A DNA stretch of 58,439 nucleotides from Hyphomicrobiales bacterium (GTDB lineage Bacteria; Pseudomonadota; Alphaproteobacteria; Rhizobiales; Beijerinckiaceae): contig JAIXTT010000064.1 in assembly GCA_027483795.1 (NCBI GenBank), forward strand, positions 1 through 58,439. Reading direction: 5' to 3'. A model generated the notes under the pieces. It was not told where the DNA came from and searched no databases. It was given only the letters and a program-made list of their open reading frames with translations. Shown in pieces: positions 41,260-50,071 of the stretch; the first letter of the stretch is position 1, and every line of letters begins with the position of its first letter. The translations under genes and the position numbers were made by a program.

Positions 41260-42312
41260 TTACGCGCCGCGCACGCGCTTGACGAGCCTCTCGACATGCT
41301 CGGGCGGCGTCTCGGGGACGATGCCGTGGCCGAGATTGAAGATGTGCGGACCGGCCGAGAACACGTCGAGGATCCGGTCGACGCGCCGGTCGAGCGCTTC
41401 GCCGCCCGCCACCAGCAACAGCGGATCCAGATGACCTTGGACGGGCCGGATCGTCTGCACGTTGTCGCGGGCCCATTCCTCGTCGACCGACCAATCGAGA
41501 CCGACGGCATCGGCGCCCGTGTCGCGAGCGGCGATCATGTGGCCCGAACCGGAATTGCGCGCGAAGAAGATGATCTTCGCATCGGGCCTGACCGCGCGCA
41601 CGCCGCGAATGATCCGCGCTACGGGGTCGATCGACCGGCGACGGAACCCGTCGCTCGTCAGCGCGCCCGCGAAGCTCTCGAAGATCTGGACCGCGTCGAC
41701 GCCCGCTTCGAACTGTTTCAAGAGGTACCGGATCGAGGACTCGACCAAAAGATCGATCAACCGGTCCATGAAGTCAGGATCGCGATAGGACGTCAGGCGA
41801 CTGGGTGCGAGTTCGGGAGTGCCCTTGCCCGCGATCATGTAGCTCGCGACCGTCCACGGGGCTCCGCAGAAGCCCAGAAAGGTCGTCGAAGCCGGCAGCG
41901 CCGTCTTCACCCGATCGATCGTCTCGAACACGGGGGCGAGCTTCTCGAGATCGATCTCGCCCTTCAGCCTCGACAGCGAACCTTCAAGCGGTTCGAGACG
42001 CGGTCCCTCGCCTTCCGCGAAGGAGACCTTCTGGCCGAGTGCGTCGGGTACCACGAGGATGTCGGAGAAGAGGATCGAGCCGTCGAACCCGTAGCGCCTG
42101 ATCGGTTGCAGGGTGGCTTCGGTCGCCAGTTCCGGCCGATAGCAGAAATCGAGAAAGTTCTTCGCCCGTGTCCGCAATTCGCGATACTCGGGAAGATACC
42201 GGCCCGCCTGGCGCATGATCCAGATCGGAGGCCGCTTGGTACGACGACCATGGAGCACATCGAGAAGCGGCTTGTCGGCGACCGTGCCCGGATTTCCCCC
42301 ACTCACTCTCAT
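41260..42312 (-). CDS. hemE: Uroporphyrinogen decarboxylase
   Basis: A 350-residue haem-pathway enzyme. RRTKRPPIWIMRQAGRYLPEYR contains the substrate-binding Arg residues, SDILVVPDALG the catalytic Asp, and GFCGAPWTVASYM and FNLGHGI follow. The ATG at 42312 is very close to AAGGA; a GTG at 42306 with better spacing may be the true start. Its 5' side faces the predicted replication origin. Confidence 0.96.
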   Translation of the reverse strand: MRVSGGNPGTVADKPLLDVLHGRRTKRPPIWIMRQAGRYLPEYRELRTRAKNFLDFCYRPELATEATLQPIRRYGFDGSILFSDILVVPDALGQKVSFAEGEGPRLEPLEGSLSRLKGEIDLEKLAPVFETIDRVKTALPASTTFLGFCGAPWTVASYMIAGKGTPELAPSRLTSYRDPDFMDRLIDLLVESSIRYLLKQFEAGVDAVQIFESFAGALTSDGFRRRSIDPVARIIRGVRAVRPDAKIIFFARNSGSGHMIAARDTGADAVGLDWSVDEEWARDNVQTIRPVQGHLDPLLLVAGGEALDRRVDRILDVFSAGPHIFNLGHGIVPETPPEHVERLVKRVRGA

Positions 42313-42690
42313 CTTCCTTTTCTTTGATAAGGACTCTTATTCGGTTTCTTCTTGACCTGCCCGGAGCGGTCCCGCAGTTCCGTCCACAGCCCGCCCACAG
42401 ACTATCCCGCCCCCGTCCCCGTCCCGCTTGCGGGCGGCTTCGGATCTCTCGACCCCGATTTCGGAAAGCCTAACAGATTCTTAGCCCGTCTGTCTGCCCT
42501 GATTGACACTCCACTTTTGACACATGGTGGACGGACGATGTCGACCGTCGTCCCCGACTTCCCAGCCTGTTGATCGATTCCGGCGGACGGGTCATGGTCG
42601 GAGCGGGCGGGTCGTAAGACCCCCCGGTCTTCCCCAGCCGTCCACAGATCCCCACAGGGTCGCGAGGGCGGCGCAGCCCGGATCGCCCGC
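42313..42690. other. Predicted chromosomal replication origin (oriC)
   Basis: A 378-bp gap between divergent hemE and the DUF299 gene, the position of the origin in Caulobacter and Rickettsia. It holds DnaA-box-like 9-mers: CCGTCCACA at 42380-42388 and 42638-42646, CCGCCCACA at 42391-42399, ATCCCCACA at 42648-42656, and CCGTCCACC on the minus strand (42534-42526). An AT-rich pyrimidine-biased stretch lies at 42313-42355. A CtrA-like half-site pair is at 42470-42484, and TTGACAC occurs twice 14 bp apart (42503, 42517). None of the boxes is the perfect TTATCCACA. Flanking gene orientation and nearby parS/parAB support the call. Confidence 0.75.
42470..42484. promoter_or_regulatory. CtrA-like half-site pair in the predicted origin
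   Basis: CTAA (42470-42473), seven bases and TTAG (42481-42484) form a symmetric pair with the spacing of the CtrA box TTAA-N7-TTAA, one mismatch per half. CtrA represses the Caulobacter origin by binding such boxes. Confidence 0.35.
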
Positions 42691-43521
42691 GTGGGTCGCA
42701 GCTATTTCCATCTTCATCTCGTCTCGGACTCGACGGGCGAAACCTTGATCGCCGTCAGTCGGGCGGCCGCGTCGCAGTATCAGGGCATCTCCGCCATCGA
42801 GCACATCTATCCGCTCGTCAGGACGCAGAATCAGATCGACAGGGTGATCGCCGAACTCGAGGCCGCCCCGGGCATCGTGCTCTATACGCTCGTCGAAAAG
42901 GATCTCGCACAGCGGCTCGAGGCGGCGGCTCGGGACTACGGCTGCCCTTGTCTTTCCGTGCTCGATCCGGTGCTGGGTCTGTTCCAGTCCTATCTGGGCA
43001 CCGCCTCGACCCAGCGGCCGGGCGCGCAGCACGTGCTCAACGCGGAGTATTTCAAGCGGATCGATGCGCTGAACTACACGATGATGCATGACGACGGGCA
43101 GCTTCCGAACGATCTCGAATCGGCGGACGTGATCCTCGTCGGCATCAGCCGGACCTCGAAGACGCCGACGAGCATCTACCTGGCCAATCGCGGCATCAAG
43201 ACGGCCAACGTGCCCTTGGTTCCCGGAATCCCTTTGCCGCCCGATCTGGAACGGGTCCGCAACCCGCTGGTCGTCGGTCTGATCGCGAGCCCCGAACGCA
43301 TCGTTCAGATCCGGCAGAACCGCCTTCTGTCGCTCAACGCATCCGACGACACGGCCTATGTCGACAAGCTGGCCGTGACGGAGGAGATCACCCAGTCGCG
43401 CAAATTGTTCGCCCGGCATCGTTGGCCGGCCATCGACGTGACGCGTCGATCCATCGAGGAGACGGCCGCGGCCATCCTCGACCTCTACAAGAACCATCGG
43501 CTGCAGAGCGCGGCGCAGTGA
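42691..43521 (+). CDS. Pyruvate phosphate dikinase / PEP synthase regulatory protein (DUF299)
   Basis: A 276-residue bifunctional ADP-dependent kinase/Pi-dependent phosphorylase that switches pyruvate phosphate dikinase or PEP synthetase. Motifs: [11 protein letters not shown] at the N-terminus and the P-loop GISRTSKT at 151-158. It is the RP001-type gene known to flank alphaproteobacterial origins. The start is GTG at 42691; the residues from [12 protein letters not shown] onward are conserved. It overlaps maf by 4 bp. Confidence 0.93.
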   Translation: MGRSYFHLHLVSDSTGETLIAVSRAAASQYQGISAIEHIYPLVRTQNQIDRVIAELEAAPGIVLYTLVEKDLAQRLEAAARDYGCPCLSVLDPVLGLFQSYLGTASTQRPGAQHVLNAEYFKRIDALNYTMMHDDGQLPNDLESADVILVGISRTSKTPTSIYLANRGIKTANVPLVPGIPLPPDLERVRNPLVVGLIASPERIVQIRQNRLLSLNASDDTAYVDKLAVTEEITQSRKLFARHRWPAIDVTRRSIEETAAAILDLYKNHRLQSAAQ

Positions 43522-44129
43522 GTCGAGGCTTTCTCGAGGCGCGACGCCCCGTGGTGCTCGCATCCGCCAGCACGGCACGCGCGGAGATGTTCCGCCGGAT
43601 CGGCGTTCCGGTCCTGCTCGAACCCGCCGGGATCGACGAAAGGGCGATCGAAAAAGGGTTGGGTTCGGCCTCGCCCGGCGAGATCGCCGGGGCGCTCGCA
43701 GCCGCCAAGGCCTTCGCCGTCGCGGCCCGACGGCCCGACGCGGTGGTCATCGGCGCCGATCAGACGCTCGACTGCGAAGGCCGTCTCTTCCATAAGCCCG
43801 CCGATCGCGCGGGCGCCGAGGCACATCTCGCCGCGCTCGCCGGCCGCACGCATCGGCTCACCTCGGTCGCGTCCGTCGTCGTGGAAGGCGTCGAGCGCGC
43901 GCGGGTCGCGGGCGAGGCTCGTCTCGCCATGCGTCCGCTCGACGAGGCCGCCGTCGAGCGCTATCTCGACGCCGCGGGACCGGACGTGCTCTCCAGCGTC
44001 GGCTGCTATCGCGTCGAAGAGCTCGGCGCGTCGCTGTTCGAAGGGATCGAGGGCGACTGGTTCACGATCCTCGGCCTTCCGCTCCTGCCGCTTCTTTCCG
44101 AACTCCGTCGCCTCGGTCTCATCGCATGA
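43518..44129 (+). CDS. maf: Maf-family nucleotide pyrophosphatase
   Basis: 203 residues. The N-terminal [16 protein letters not shown] is the Maf signature, and [17 protein letters not shown] holds the catalytic Asp. VEERYLD-like and [11 protein letters not shown] blocks follow. Maf proteins hydrolyse modified or canonical NTPs. The start is GTG overlapping the previous stop (GTGA), and aroE starts in an ATGA overlap at the end. Confidence 0.93.
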   Translation: MSRGFLEARRPVVLASASTARAEMFRRIGVPVLLEPAGIDERAIEKGLGSASPGEIAGALAAAKAFAVAARRPDAVVIGADQTLDCEGRLFHKPADRAGAEAHLAALAGRTHRLTSVASVVVEGVERARVAGEARLAMRPLDEAAVERYLDAAGPDVLSSVGCYRVEELGASLFEGIEGDWFTILGLPLLPLLSELRRLGLIA

Positions 44130-44962
44130 CGAAACCTCGCCGCGCCTGCATCATCGGCCATCCCGTCAAGCATTCCCGTTCGCCCATGATCCACGGCTTC
44201 TGGCTGAAGAGCTTCGGCCTCGAAGGCTCCTACGAGCGCGAGGACGTCACGCCGGACGCGCTGGAAGCCTTTCTGCGCGGCCTCGCCGCGAGGGGTTATG
44301 TCGGCGGCAACGTCACGATCCCGCACAAGGAGGCGGCATTCGGAACCGTCGATCGCCGGACGGCGCGGGCCGAAGCCTTGGGTGCGGTGAATACCGTCTG
44401 GTTCGAGGACGGGCTGCTCTGGGGCGACAATACGGACGTCACGGGCTTCCTCGCCAATCTCGACGACCGCGCACCCGGCTGGGACGACGGCCTCGACAAG
44501 GCCGTGGTGCTCGGCGCGGGCGGCGCAGCGGCCGCGATCGTCGCGGGGATCAAGGAGCGCGGCGCGAAGCGGATCCTCGTCGCCAACCGCACGGCGGAGA
44601 AGACCGAAGCCCTGATCCGGCGCTTCGGGTCCGTCGTGGAAGCGGCGGCTTGGCCGCCTTCGGCGGCGACGTTCGCCGGCGCGGGCCTCCTCGTCAACAC
44701 GACCTCTCTCGGCATGGACGGCAAGCCCGGCCTCGATATCGATCTCGCGGGTCTGCCCGCGCAAGCGGTGGTGACGGACGCGGTCTATGTGCCGCTCGAA
44801 ACCGAATTGCTCGCGAACGCCGCGGCCCGCGGCCTGCGGACCGTCGACGGTCTCGGAATGCTGCTGCATCAGGCGGTGCCAGGTTTCGAGCGTTGGTTCG
44901 GCCGCCGGCCCGTCGTCACGCCCGAGCTTCGGGCGCTGGTCGAAGCGGATATAGGACGCTGA
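44126..44962 (+). CDS. aroE: Shikimate dehydrogenase
   Basis: A 278-residue NADP enzyme of the chorismate pathway. The substrate site is IIGHPVKHSRSPMIH, the catalytic Lys is in NVTIPHKEA, and GDNTDVTGF and the GAGGAAAAI nucleotide loop follow. It feeds chorismate to the mutase operon at 13.8 kb. It overlaps maf by 4 bp. Confidence 0.96.
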   Translation: MTKPRRACIIGHPVKHSRSPMIHGFWLKSFGLEGSYEREDVTPDALEAFLRGLAARGYVGGNVTIPHKEAAFGTVDRRTARAEALGAVNTVWFEDGLLWGDNTDVTGFLANLDDRAPGWDDGLDKAVVLGAGGAAAAIVAGIKERGAKRILVANRTAEKTEALIRRFGSVVEAAAWPPSAATFAGAGLLVNTTSLGMDGKPGLDIDLAGLPAQAVVTDAVYVPLETELLANAAARGLRTVDGLGMLLHQAVPGFERWFGRRPVVTPELRALVEADIGR

Positions 44963-44966
44963 GCGC

Positions 44967-45596
44967 ATGACCTTCGTGCTCGGCCTCACGGGATCGATCG
45001 GCATGGGCAAGAGCGCCACGGCCGCGATGTTCCGCGCCCGTGGCGTGCCCGTCCATGACGCCGACGCGACCGTGCATGCGCTCTATCGCGGAGCGGCCGT
45101 CCCCCTGATCGAGGCGGCCTTCCCCGGAACGACGCGCGACGGCGCGGTCGATCGGGTCGCGCTGGGCGCGCGGGTCGTCGGCGACGACGACGCGATGAAG
45201 CGGCTCGAAGGGATCGTTCATCCCCTCGTTCGCGCGGCGGAGGTCGCCTTTGTCGGCAGGGCCGTAGAGGCCCGCGTCCCGCTTCTGGTGCTCGACGTGC
45301 CGCTCCTGATGGAGAACGGCGCGGACCTGCGTTGCGACGCCGTCCTCGTGGTCACCGCCGATCCCGCTGTGCAAAAGGCGCGCGTCCTCGCCCGCCCGGG
45401 CATGACGCAGGAGCGCTTCGCGGCCATTCTGGCCCGGCAGCTCCCCGATTCGGAGAAGCGCCGCCGCGCCCATGTCGTGATCGATACGGGCCGCGGTTTC
45501 GAAGCGGCGGAACGGGCCGTCGACGCCCTGATCCGCAGTTTCGCGGGGCGGAGCGGACGGGCGGCCCGCAGCATCACGGACAAGGGCGACGCATGA
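44967..45596 (+). CDS. coaE: Dephospho-CoA kinase
   Basis: 209 residues; the last step of coenzyme A synthesis. The P-loop is GSIGMGKS (9-16), and HDADATVHALY and VLDVPLLMENG are family blocks. The ATG lies 4 bp after aroE stop, and the 3' end overlaps dnaQ by 4 bp (ATGA). Confidence 0.95.
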   Translation: MTFVLGLTGSIGMGKSATAAMFRARGVPVHDADATVHALYRGAAVPLIEAAFPGTTRDGAVDRVALGARVVGDDDAMKRLEGIVHPLVRAAEVAFVGRAVEARVPLLVLDVPLLMENGADLRCDAVLVVTADPAVQKARVLARPGMTQERFAAILARQLPDSEKRRRAHVVIDTGRGFEAAERAVDALIRSFAGRSGRAARSITDKGDA

Positions 45597-46321
45597 TCCG
45601 CGAGATCGTCTTCGACACGGAAACGACCGGACTCAGTCCGAAGGACGGCGACCGCGTCGTGGAAATCGGCTGCGTCGAGCTGATCAACCACGTGCCGAGC
45701 GGGCGGACCTTCCACGTCTATGTCAATCCCGAGCGCGACATGCCCGCCGAGGCCTTTCGCGTCCACGGCCTGTCGGCCGAGTTCCTCGCGGACAAGCCCG
45801 TCTTCGCGGCGATCGCGCGGGATTTCGTCGACTTCGTCGGCGAGGCGAAGATGGTGGCCCACAATGCGGCCTTCGACGTCGCCTTCCTCAATTTCGAATT
45901 GGGCAAGGTCGGTCTGCCGGGCCTGACCGAGGACCGAATCGTCGACACGCTGACGCTCGCCCGTCGCAAGCACCCTTTCGGACCGAACAGCCTCGATGCG
46001 CTCTGCCAACGCTACGGCATCGACAATGCGCGGCGCACGAAGCACGGCGCATTGCTCGACTCCGAAATCCTCGCCGAGGTCTATCTCGAACTTCTGGGCG
46101 GCCGTCAGACGGATCTCGGCCTCGCGGCCGCCGCGGCGGCGACGTCCGCGGAACGTGCCGTCGCCGCCGCGACGGGGATCGCCCGGCCGCGACCGGAACC
46201 CTTGCCGCCCCGTCTGACCCCGGGCGACGTCGCGGCGCACGAGGCCTTCGTGGCGACGCTCAAGGAGCCCGTTTGGTCGGACTATGTGAAGAAGGCCGAA
46301 GGCGACGCCGCGGTGGCGTGA
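45593..46321 (+). CDS. dnaQ: DNA polymerase III epsilon subunit (proofreading exonuclease)
   Basis: 242 residues. The DEDDh exonuclease motifs are FDTETTGL (Exo I), HNAAFDVAFL (Exo II) and HGALLDSEILAEVY (Exo III). The C-terminal part, which joins the alpha subunit, includes an Ala-rich stretch. It ends the rightward operon that starts at the predicted origin. It converges with gpmA 24 bp away. Confidence 0.95.
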   Translation: MIREIVFDTETTGLSPKDGDRVVEIGCVELINHVPSGRTFHVYVNPERDMPAEAFRVHGLSAEFLADKPVFAAIARDFVDFVGEAKMVAHNAAFDVAFLNFELGKVGLPGLTEDRIVDTLTLARRKHPFGPNSLDALCQRYGIDNARRTKHGALLDSEILAEVYLELLGGRQTDLGLAAAAAATSAERAVAAATGIARPRPEPLPPRLTPGDVAAHEAFVATLKEPVWSDYVKKAEGDAAVA

Positions 46322-46345
46322 ACCTTCGCCGTCATCGTACCGGGA

Positions 46346-46969
46346 TCAAGGCCGCGAGATCTCCTTCGACGCCACCGTCGAATCCGCATTGAGGCGGTAG
46401 ATCAGAGGAACGCCGGTATCGAGTTCCATGGTCGGGATGGTCTCGGGCGTCAGCCGGTCGAGCACCATCACGAGCGCCCGGAGCGAATTGCCGTGGGCGG
46501 CGACGAGGACACGCTCGCCGCGCAGGACGCGGGGCAGGATCTCGGCGCAGTAATAGGGCAGGACGCGCGCGACGGTGTCCTTCAGGCTCTCGCCGCCGGG
46601 CGGGGGCACGTCGTAGGACCGGCGCCAGAGATGGACCTGATCCTCGCCCCATTTCTTGCGGGCGTCGTCCTTGTTGAGGCCCGAGAGATCGCCGTAGTCG
46701 CGCTCGTTGAGCGCCTGATCGCGGATCGTCTTCAGGCTCGGCCGACCGAGTTCTTCGAGGAGAAGTCTGCAGGTGTCCTGGGCGCGGGTCAGCGCCGAGG
46801 TGTAGGCCACGTCGAAATCGAGTCCGGCGGCCTTCAGCCGGCGGCCTGCGGCCCGCGCTTCGGAGACGCCCTGCTCGGTCAGGTCGGGATCCTTCCAGCC
46901 CGTGAACAGGTTCTTCAGGTTCCAGTCGCTCTGGCCGTGGCGCACGAGGACGAGCAGGCGGTCCATCAT
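46346..46969 (-). CDS. gpmA: 2,3-bisphosphoglycerate-dependent phosphoglycerate mutase
   Basis: A 207-residue glycolytic enzyme. The phospho-histidine is His11 in [21 protein letters not shown] has the catalytic Glu and [10 protein letters not shown] the second His. It starts with two Met codons, the second three bases inside. It lies 24 bp downstream of dapB on the same strand. Confidence 0.95.
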   Translation of the reverse strand: MMDRLLVLVRHGQSDWNLKNLFTGWKDPDLTEQGVSEARAAGRRLKAAGLDFDVAYTSALTRAQDTCRLLLEELGRPSLKTIRDQALNERDYGDLSGLNKDDARKKWGEDQVHLWRRSYDVPPPGGESLKDTVARVLPYYCAEILPRVLRGERVLVAAHGNSLRALVMVLDRLTPETIPTMELDTGVPLIYRLNADSTVASKEISRP

Positions 46970-46993
46970 CGAAACTCCGGGTTCGGGAAAGGT

Positions 46994-47809
46994 TCAGACG
47001 TCGGCGAGGCCGAGAACGTCCATCATGGAATGCAGGCCCGGCTTGCGGCCGCGGCCCCAGAGTGCGGCGCGCAGCGCTCCGCGGGAGAAGAGCGCTCGAT
47101 CCTCGGCATGGTGCGAGAGCGTGATGCGCTCGCCCGCGCCCGCGAAGATCACCGAGTGGTCGCCGACGACCGTGCCGCCGCGCAGCGATGCGAAGCCGAT
47201 CGCACCCTCCTTGCGCGCGCCGGTGATTCCGTCGCGGCCGCGTTCGGACTGCGTCTCGAGATCGATGCCGCGGCCCTCGGCGGCGGCTTCGCCGAGAAGA
47301 AGGGCGGTGCCCGAAGGCGCGTCCACCTTCATCCGGTGATGCATTTCGACGATCTCGACGTCGAAATCCGTCCCGAGCGTCTGTGCCGCGCGCTTCACCA
47401 GCGCCGCCAGCAGGTTCACGCCGAGGCTCATATTGCCCGAGCGGATGATCGTGGCGTGGCGGGCCGCCGCTTCGAGCTTTTCGAGATGTTCCCGCTCCAT
47501 GCCCGTCGTGCCGACGACATGGACGATGCGCGCCTGCGCGGCGAGCGCGGCGAATTCCACGGTGGCGGCGGGCGCGGAGAAATCGAGCACGCCTTCGGCC
47601 TGCACGAACACGGGCAGCGGATCGTCGGTGACGGCGACGCCGAGCGGGCCGACGCCGGCGAGCAGGCCCGCATCCTGCCCGAGAGCGGGCGAGCCCGCCC
47701 GTTCCACGGCGCCGATCAGGGTTGCGCCCGGCGTTTCATGGACGGTGCGGATCAACATCCTGCCCATCCTGCCTGCGGCGCCGACGACGACGAGGCGCAT
47801 GTCGCTCAT
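46994..47809 (-). CDS. dapB: 4-hydroxy-tetrahydrodipicolinate reductase
   Basis: A 271-residue enzyme of lysine and diaminopimelate synthesis. The nucleotide loop is GAAGRMGRM near the N-terminus, and [16 protein letters not shown] has the catalytic His-His and Lys. The start at 47809 has GGGAG eight bases upstream; the longer open frame beyond it is not coding. Confidence 0.95.
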   Translation of the reverse strand: MSDMRLVVVGAAGRMGRMLIRTVHETPGATLIGAVERAGSPALGQDAGLLAGVGPLGVAVTDDPLPVFVQAEGVLDFSAPAATVEFAALAAQARIVHVVGTTGMEREHLEKLEAAARHATIIRSGNMSLGVNLLAALVKRAAQTLGTDFDVEIVEMHHRMKVDAPSGTALLLGEAAAEGRGIDLETQSERGRDGITGARKEGAIGFASLRGGTVVGDHSVIFAGAGERITLSHHAEDRALFSRGALRAALWGRGRKPGLHSMMDVLGLADV

Positions 47810-47936
47810 GTTCGGAACTCCCGATGATCGGCGGCGGGTATAGCGCGGCCGGAGCGGTGAAGAAAGCCGCGTCGACCGCCCTCGCGCCGCGCCCCGTGCC
47901 GCGATATACCGGAACCGAAACGATCGGTCTCCCCGC

Positions 47937-48287
47937 ATGTCCCTGACGCTCCGCCCCTCCCAGGCCCTGAAGCTTTGGCACGACGTGACCTTCGACCAGG
48001 TGCGCGACGGCGCGCAGGATCTGACGGTGCGCCAGACCGCGATCCTGCTCACGATCTATATGGACGCGCCGCCGCATACCGTGCGCGGGCTCGCGAAGAA
48101 GCTCGGCGTGACCAAACCCGTGATCACCCGCGCGCTCGACACGATGGGCAAGATCGATCTCGTGACGCGCCGCCGCGACGACAACGACCGCCGCAACGTG
48201 GTGATCGGTCGAACCGTCGCCGGCGCGCTCTTCATCGAGAAGCTGGGCGACATGGTGATCGCGCGTTGCAAGGAATTGCCCCGATGA
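47937..48287 (+). CDS. Small MarR-like winged-helix regulator
   Basis: 116 residues, mostly a winged helix-turn-helix. [36 protein letters not shown] is the recognition part and [14 protein letters not shown] the wing. It lacks the long dimer helices of full-length MarR. The ATGA overlap with the following NlpC/P60 gene suggests co-expression. Its targets are unknown, perhaps its own operon. Confidence 0.82.
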   Translation: MSLTLRPSQALKLWHDVTFDQVRDGAQDLTVRQTAILLTIYMDAPPHTVRGLAKKLGVTKPVITRALDTMGKIDLVTRRRDDNDRRNVVIGRTVAGALFIEKLGDMVIARCKELPR

Positions 48288-49126
48288 CGGGTTTCGACCG
48301 CCGCACCACCCCGGCCCGGCCCGATCTTGCCGCCAAGCACCTCGAAGGCCGGGTTTCGGCTCGCCGCTTCGTCGAGGGGCGGCCCATGCGCGTCCTCGAC
48401 CCGGTGATCGCGATGCGGCCCGATCCCTCGCCGGGAACGGGGATCGATACGGAACTCCTCTACGGCGAGGACGTGACCGTCTATGAGGACGGCGAAAAGG
48501 GCCTGTCCTGGGTGCAGGCCGCCGCGGACGGTTATGTCGGTTGGGTTCCGACCGATGCGCTCGGCCCCGTCCGGCACGCGACCCATCGCGTGGCGCTGCG
48601 ACGCTGCTTCGTTTTCCCCGGTCCGAGCATCAAGCTCCCGCCGCTGCGGGCGCTGCCCTTCGGGGCGCGTGTCGCCGTATCGGAGTTCAAGGATGATTTT
48701 GCGGTGATCGAAGGCGGCGGACATGTCCACGCGCCGGCGCTGAAGCCCGTCTCGACGCCAGAGCCTGATTTCGTCGCCGTCGCAGAGGGCTTCCTCGGCA
48801 CCGCCTATCTCTGGGGCGGAAGATCCTCGATCGGGCTCGACTGTTCCGCGCTGGTGCAGACGGGCCTTCACGCCGCCGGCATCCCCTGCCCGCGCGACAG
48901 CGACATGCAGGCCGAAGGTCTCGGAACGGACATCGCGACGGAAGGACCGTTCCTTCGCGGCGATCTCGTCTTCTGGAGGGGCCATGTCGGGATCATGCGC
49001 GACCCCGAAACGCTGCTGCATGCCAACGCCTTCCATATGGCGACGGCGTCCGAACCGCTTGCGGAAGCGCGGGAGCGCATCCTTGCCAAGGGCGGCGGTC
49101 CCATCCTTCGGGTCAAGCGTCTCTGA
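48284..49126 (+). CDS. NlpC/P60 peptidase with SH3-like N-terminal domains
   Basis: 280 residues. The C-terminal NlpC/P60 domain (about 160-275) has the catalytic Cys in GLDCSALVQTGL and His in FWRGHVGIM. The N-terminal half is a bacterial SH3-type region (YGEDVTVYEDGEKGLSWVQ..GYVGWVP). The fold cleaves gamma-D-Glu-diaminopimelate bonds in peptidoglycan peptides. No signal peptide is visible, so it may act on recycled muropeptides in the cytoplasm. It overlaps the regulator gene by 4 bp. Confidence 0.9.
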   Translation: MTGFDRRTTPARPDLAAKHLEGRVSARRFVEGRPMRVLDPVIAMRPDPSPGTGIDTELLYGEDVTVYEDGEKGLSWVQAAADGYVGWVPTDALGPVRHATHRVALRRCFVFPGPSIKLPPLRALPFGARVAVSEFKDDFAVIEGGGHVHAPALKPVSTPEPDFVAVAEGFLGTAYLWGGRSSIGLDCSALVQTGLHAAGIPCPRDSDMQAEGLGTDIATEGPFLRGDLVFWRGHVGIMRDPETLLHANAFHMATASEPLAEARERILAKGGGPILRVKRL

Positions 49127-50071
49127 TCAGTAGCCCCGGCGGGGATCGACCGCGTTTTCGAGCGGCAACCCCTGTTCCAGCCGACGGATCTGCCGCACGA
49201 CGAGCCGCCCGATCGCGTCCGGATCCGACATCGCGGCATTGTGCGGCGTGACGGTGACGCCGGGATGGGTCCAGAAGCGCGAATCGGCGGCGAGCGGCTC
49301 CGCGTTGAAGACGTCGAGCACCGCATGCTTCAGGGAACCGCGGTCGAGCCGATCGAGAATCTCTTCCTCGACCTGCAGCCCGCCCCGCCCCGCATTGATC
49401 AGTGCGGGCCCTCCGAGCACGCCGTCGCGCGCCAGACCGTCCAGCAGCGCGCCGTTCACGATGCCGCGCGTTTCGGGCGTCAACGGCAGCAGCACGACGA
49501 GCACGTCGGTGCGCGCGAGGAAGGCCGGGAGATTCTCCGCGCCGGCGTAGCCGACCACGCCGTCGAGATCCGCGCCCGAACGGCTCCACCCTGCGACGTC
49601 GAAGCCCATGACGCGGAGCTTGGCCGCGGCGTCCTTGCCCAAGACGCCCATGCCCATGATGCCGATGCGGAGATCGGCGGCGGCGCGCTGGTCCTTGTCG
49701 TCGAGCCAGAGCCGTTTCGCCTGCCGGTCCGCATAGCGCCGCTGCTGCCTCAGCAGCATGAGGCAATGCATGACGACATATTCGCTCATGCGGTTGGTGA
49801 GGTCCGAATCCACGACGCGGGCGATCGGCACGTCCGGCAGCTTCGGATCGGAAAGAAGATGATCGACGCCCGCGCCGAGCGAGAAGACCGCTCCGAGATT
49901 GGGCAGTCCGGCGAGCGAGCCGGGCGGATGCTTCCACGCGACCGCATAGTCGACCGCGCGGCGATCGAAGGGTTCACCGAGCACGGCGATCCCGCGTTCC
50001 GGAAGCAGGCGGCGGAAGCGGTCGATCCAGGGTTCGACCTGCCAACCGGTGATCGCGACGAGAAGGGTCAT
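49127..50071 (-). CDS. 2-hydroxyacid dehydrogenase, glyoxylate/hydroxypyruvate reductase A-like
   Basis: A 314-residue NAD(P)H-dependent reductase. The nucleotide loop is GMGVLGKDAA. The catalytic triad positions are Arg in INAGRGG, Glu in DVFNAEPL and His in TPHNAAM. Short N-terminal domain and overall length fit GhrA, which reduces glyoxylate and hydroxypyruvate. It overlaps deoA by 4 bp at its start, so it is the last gene of the nucleoside operon. Confidence 0.88.
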   Translation of the reverse strand: MTLLVAITGWQVEPWIDRFRRLLPERGIAVLGEPFDRRAVDYAVAWKHPPGSLAGLPNLGAVFSLGAGVDHLLSDPKLPDVPIARVVDSDLTNRMSEYVVMHCLMLLRQQRRYADRQAKRLWLDDKDQRAAADLRIGIMGMGVLGKDAAAKLRVMGFDVAGWSRSGADLDGVVGYAGAENLPAFLARTDVLVVLLPLTPETRGIVNGALLDGLARDGVLGGPALINAGRGGLQVEEEILDRLDRGSLKHAVLDVFNAEPLAADSRFWTHPGVTVTPHNAAMSDPDAIGRLVVRQIRRLEQGLPLENAVDPRRGY

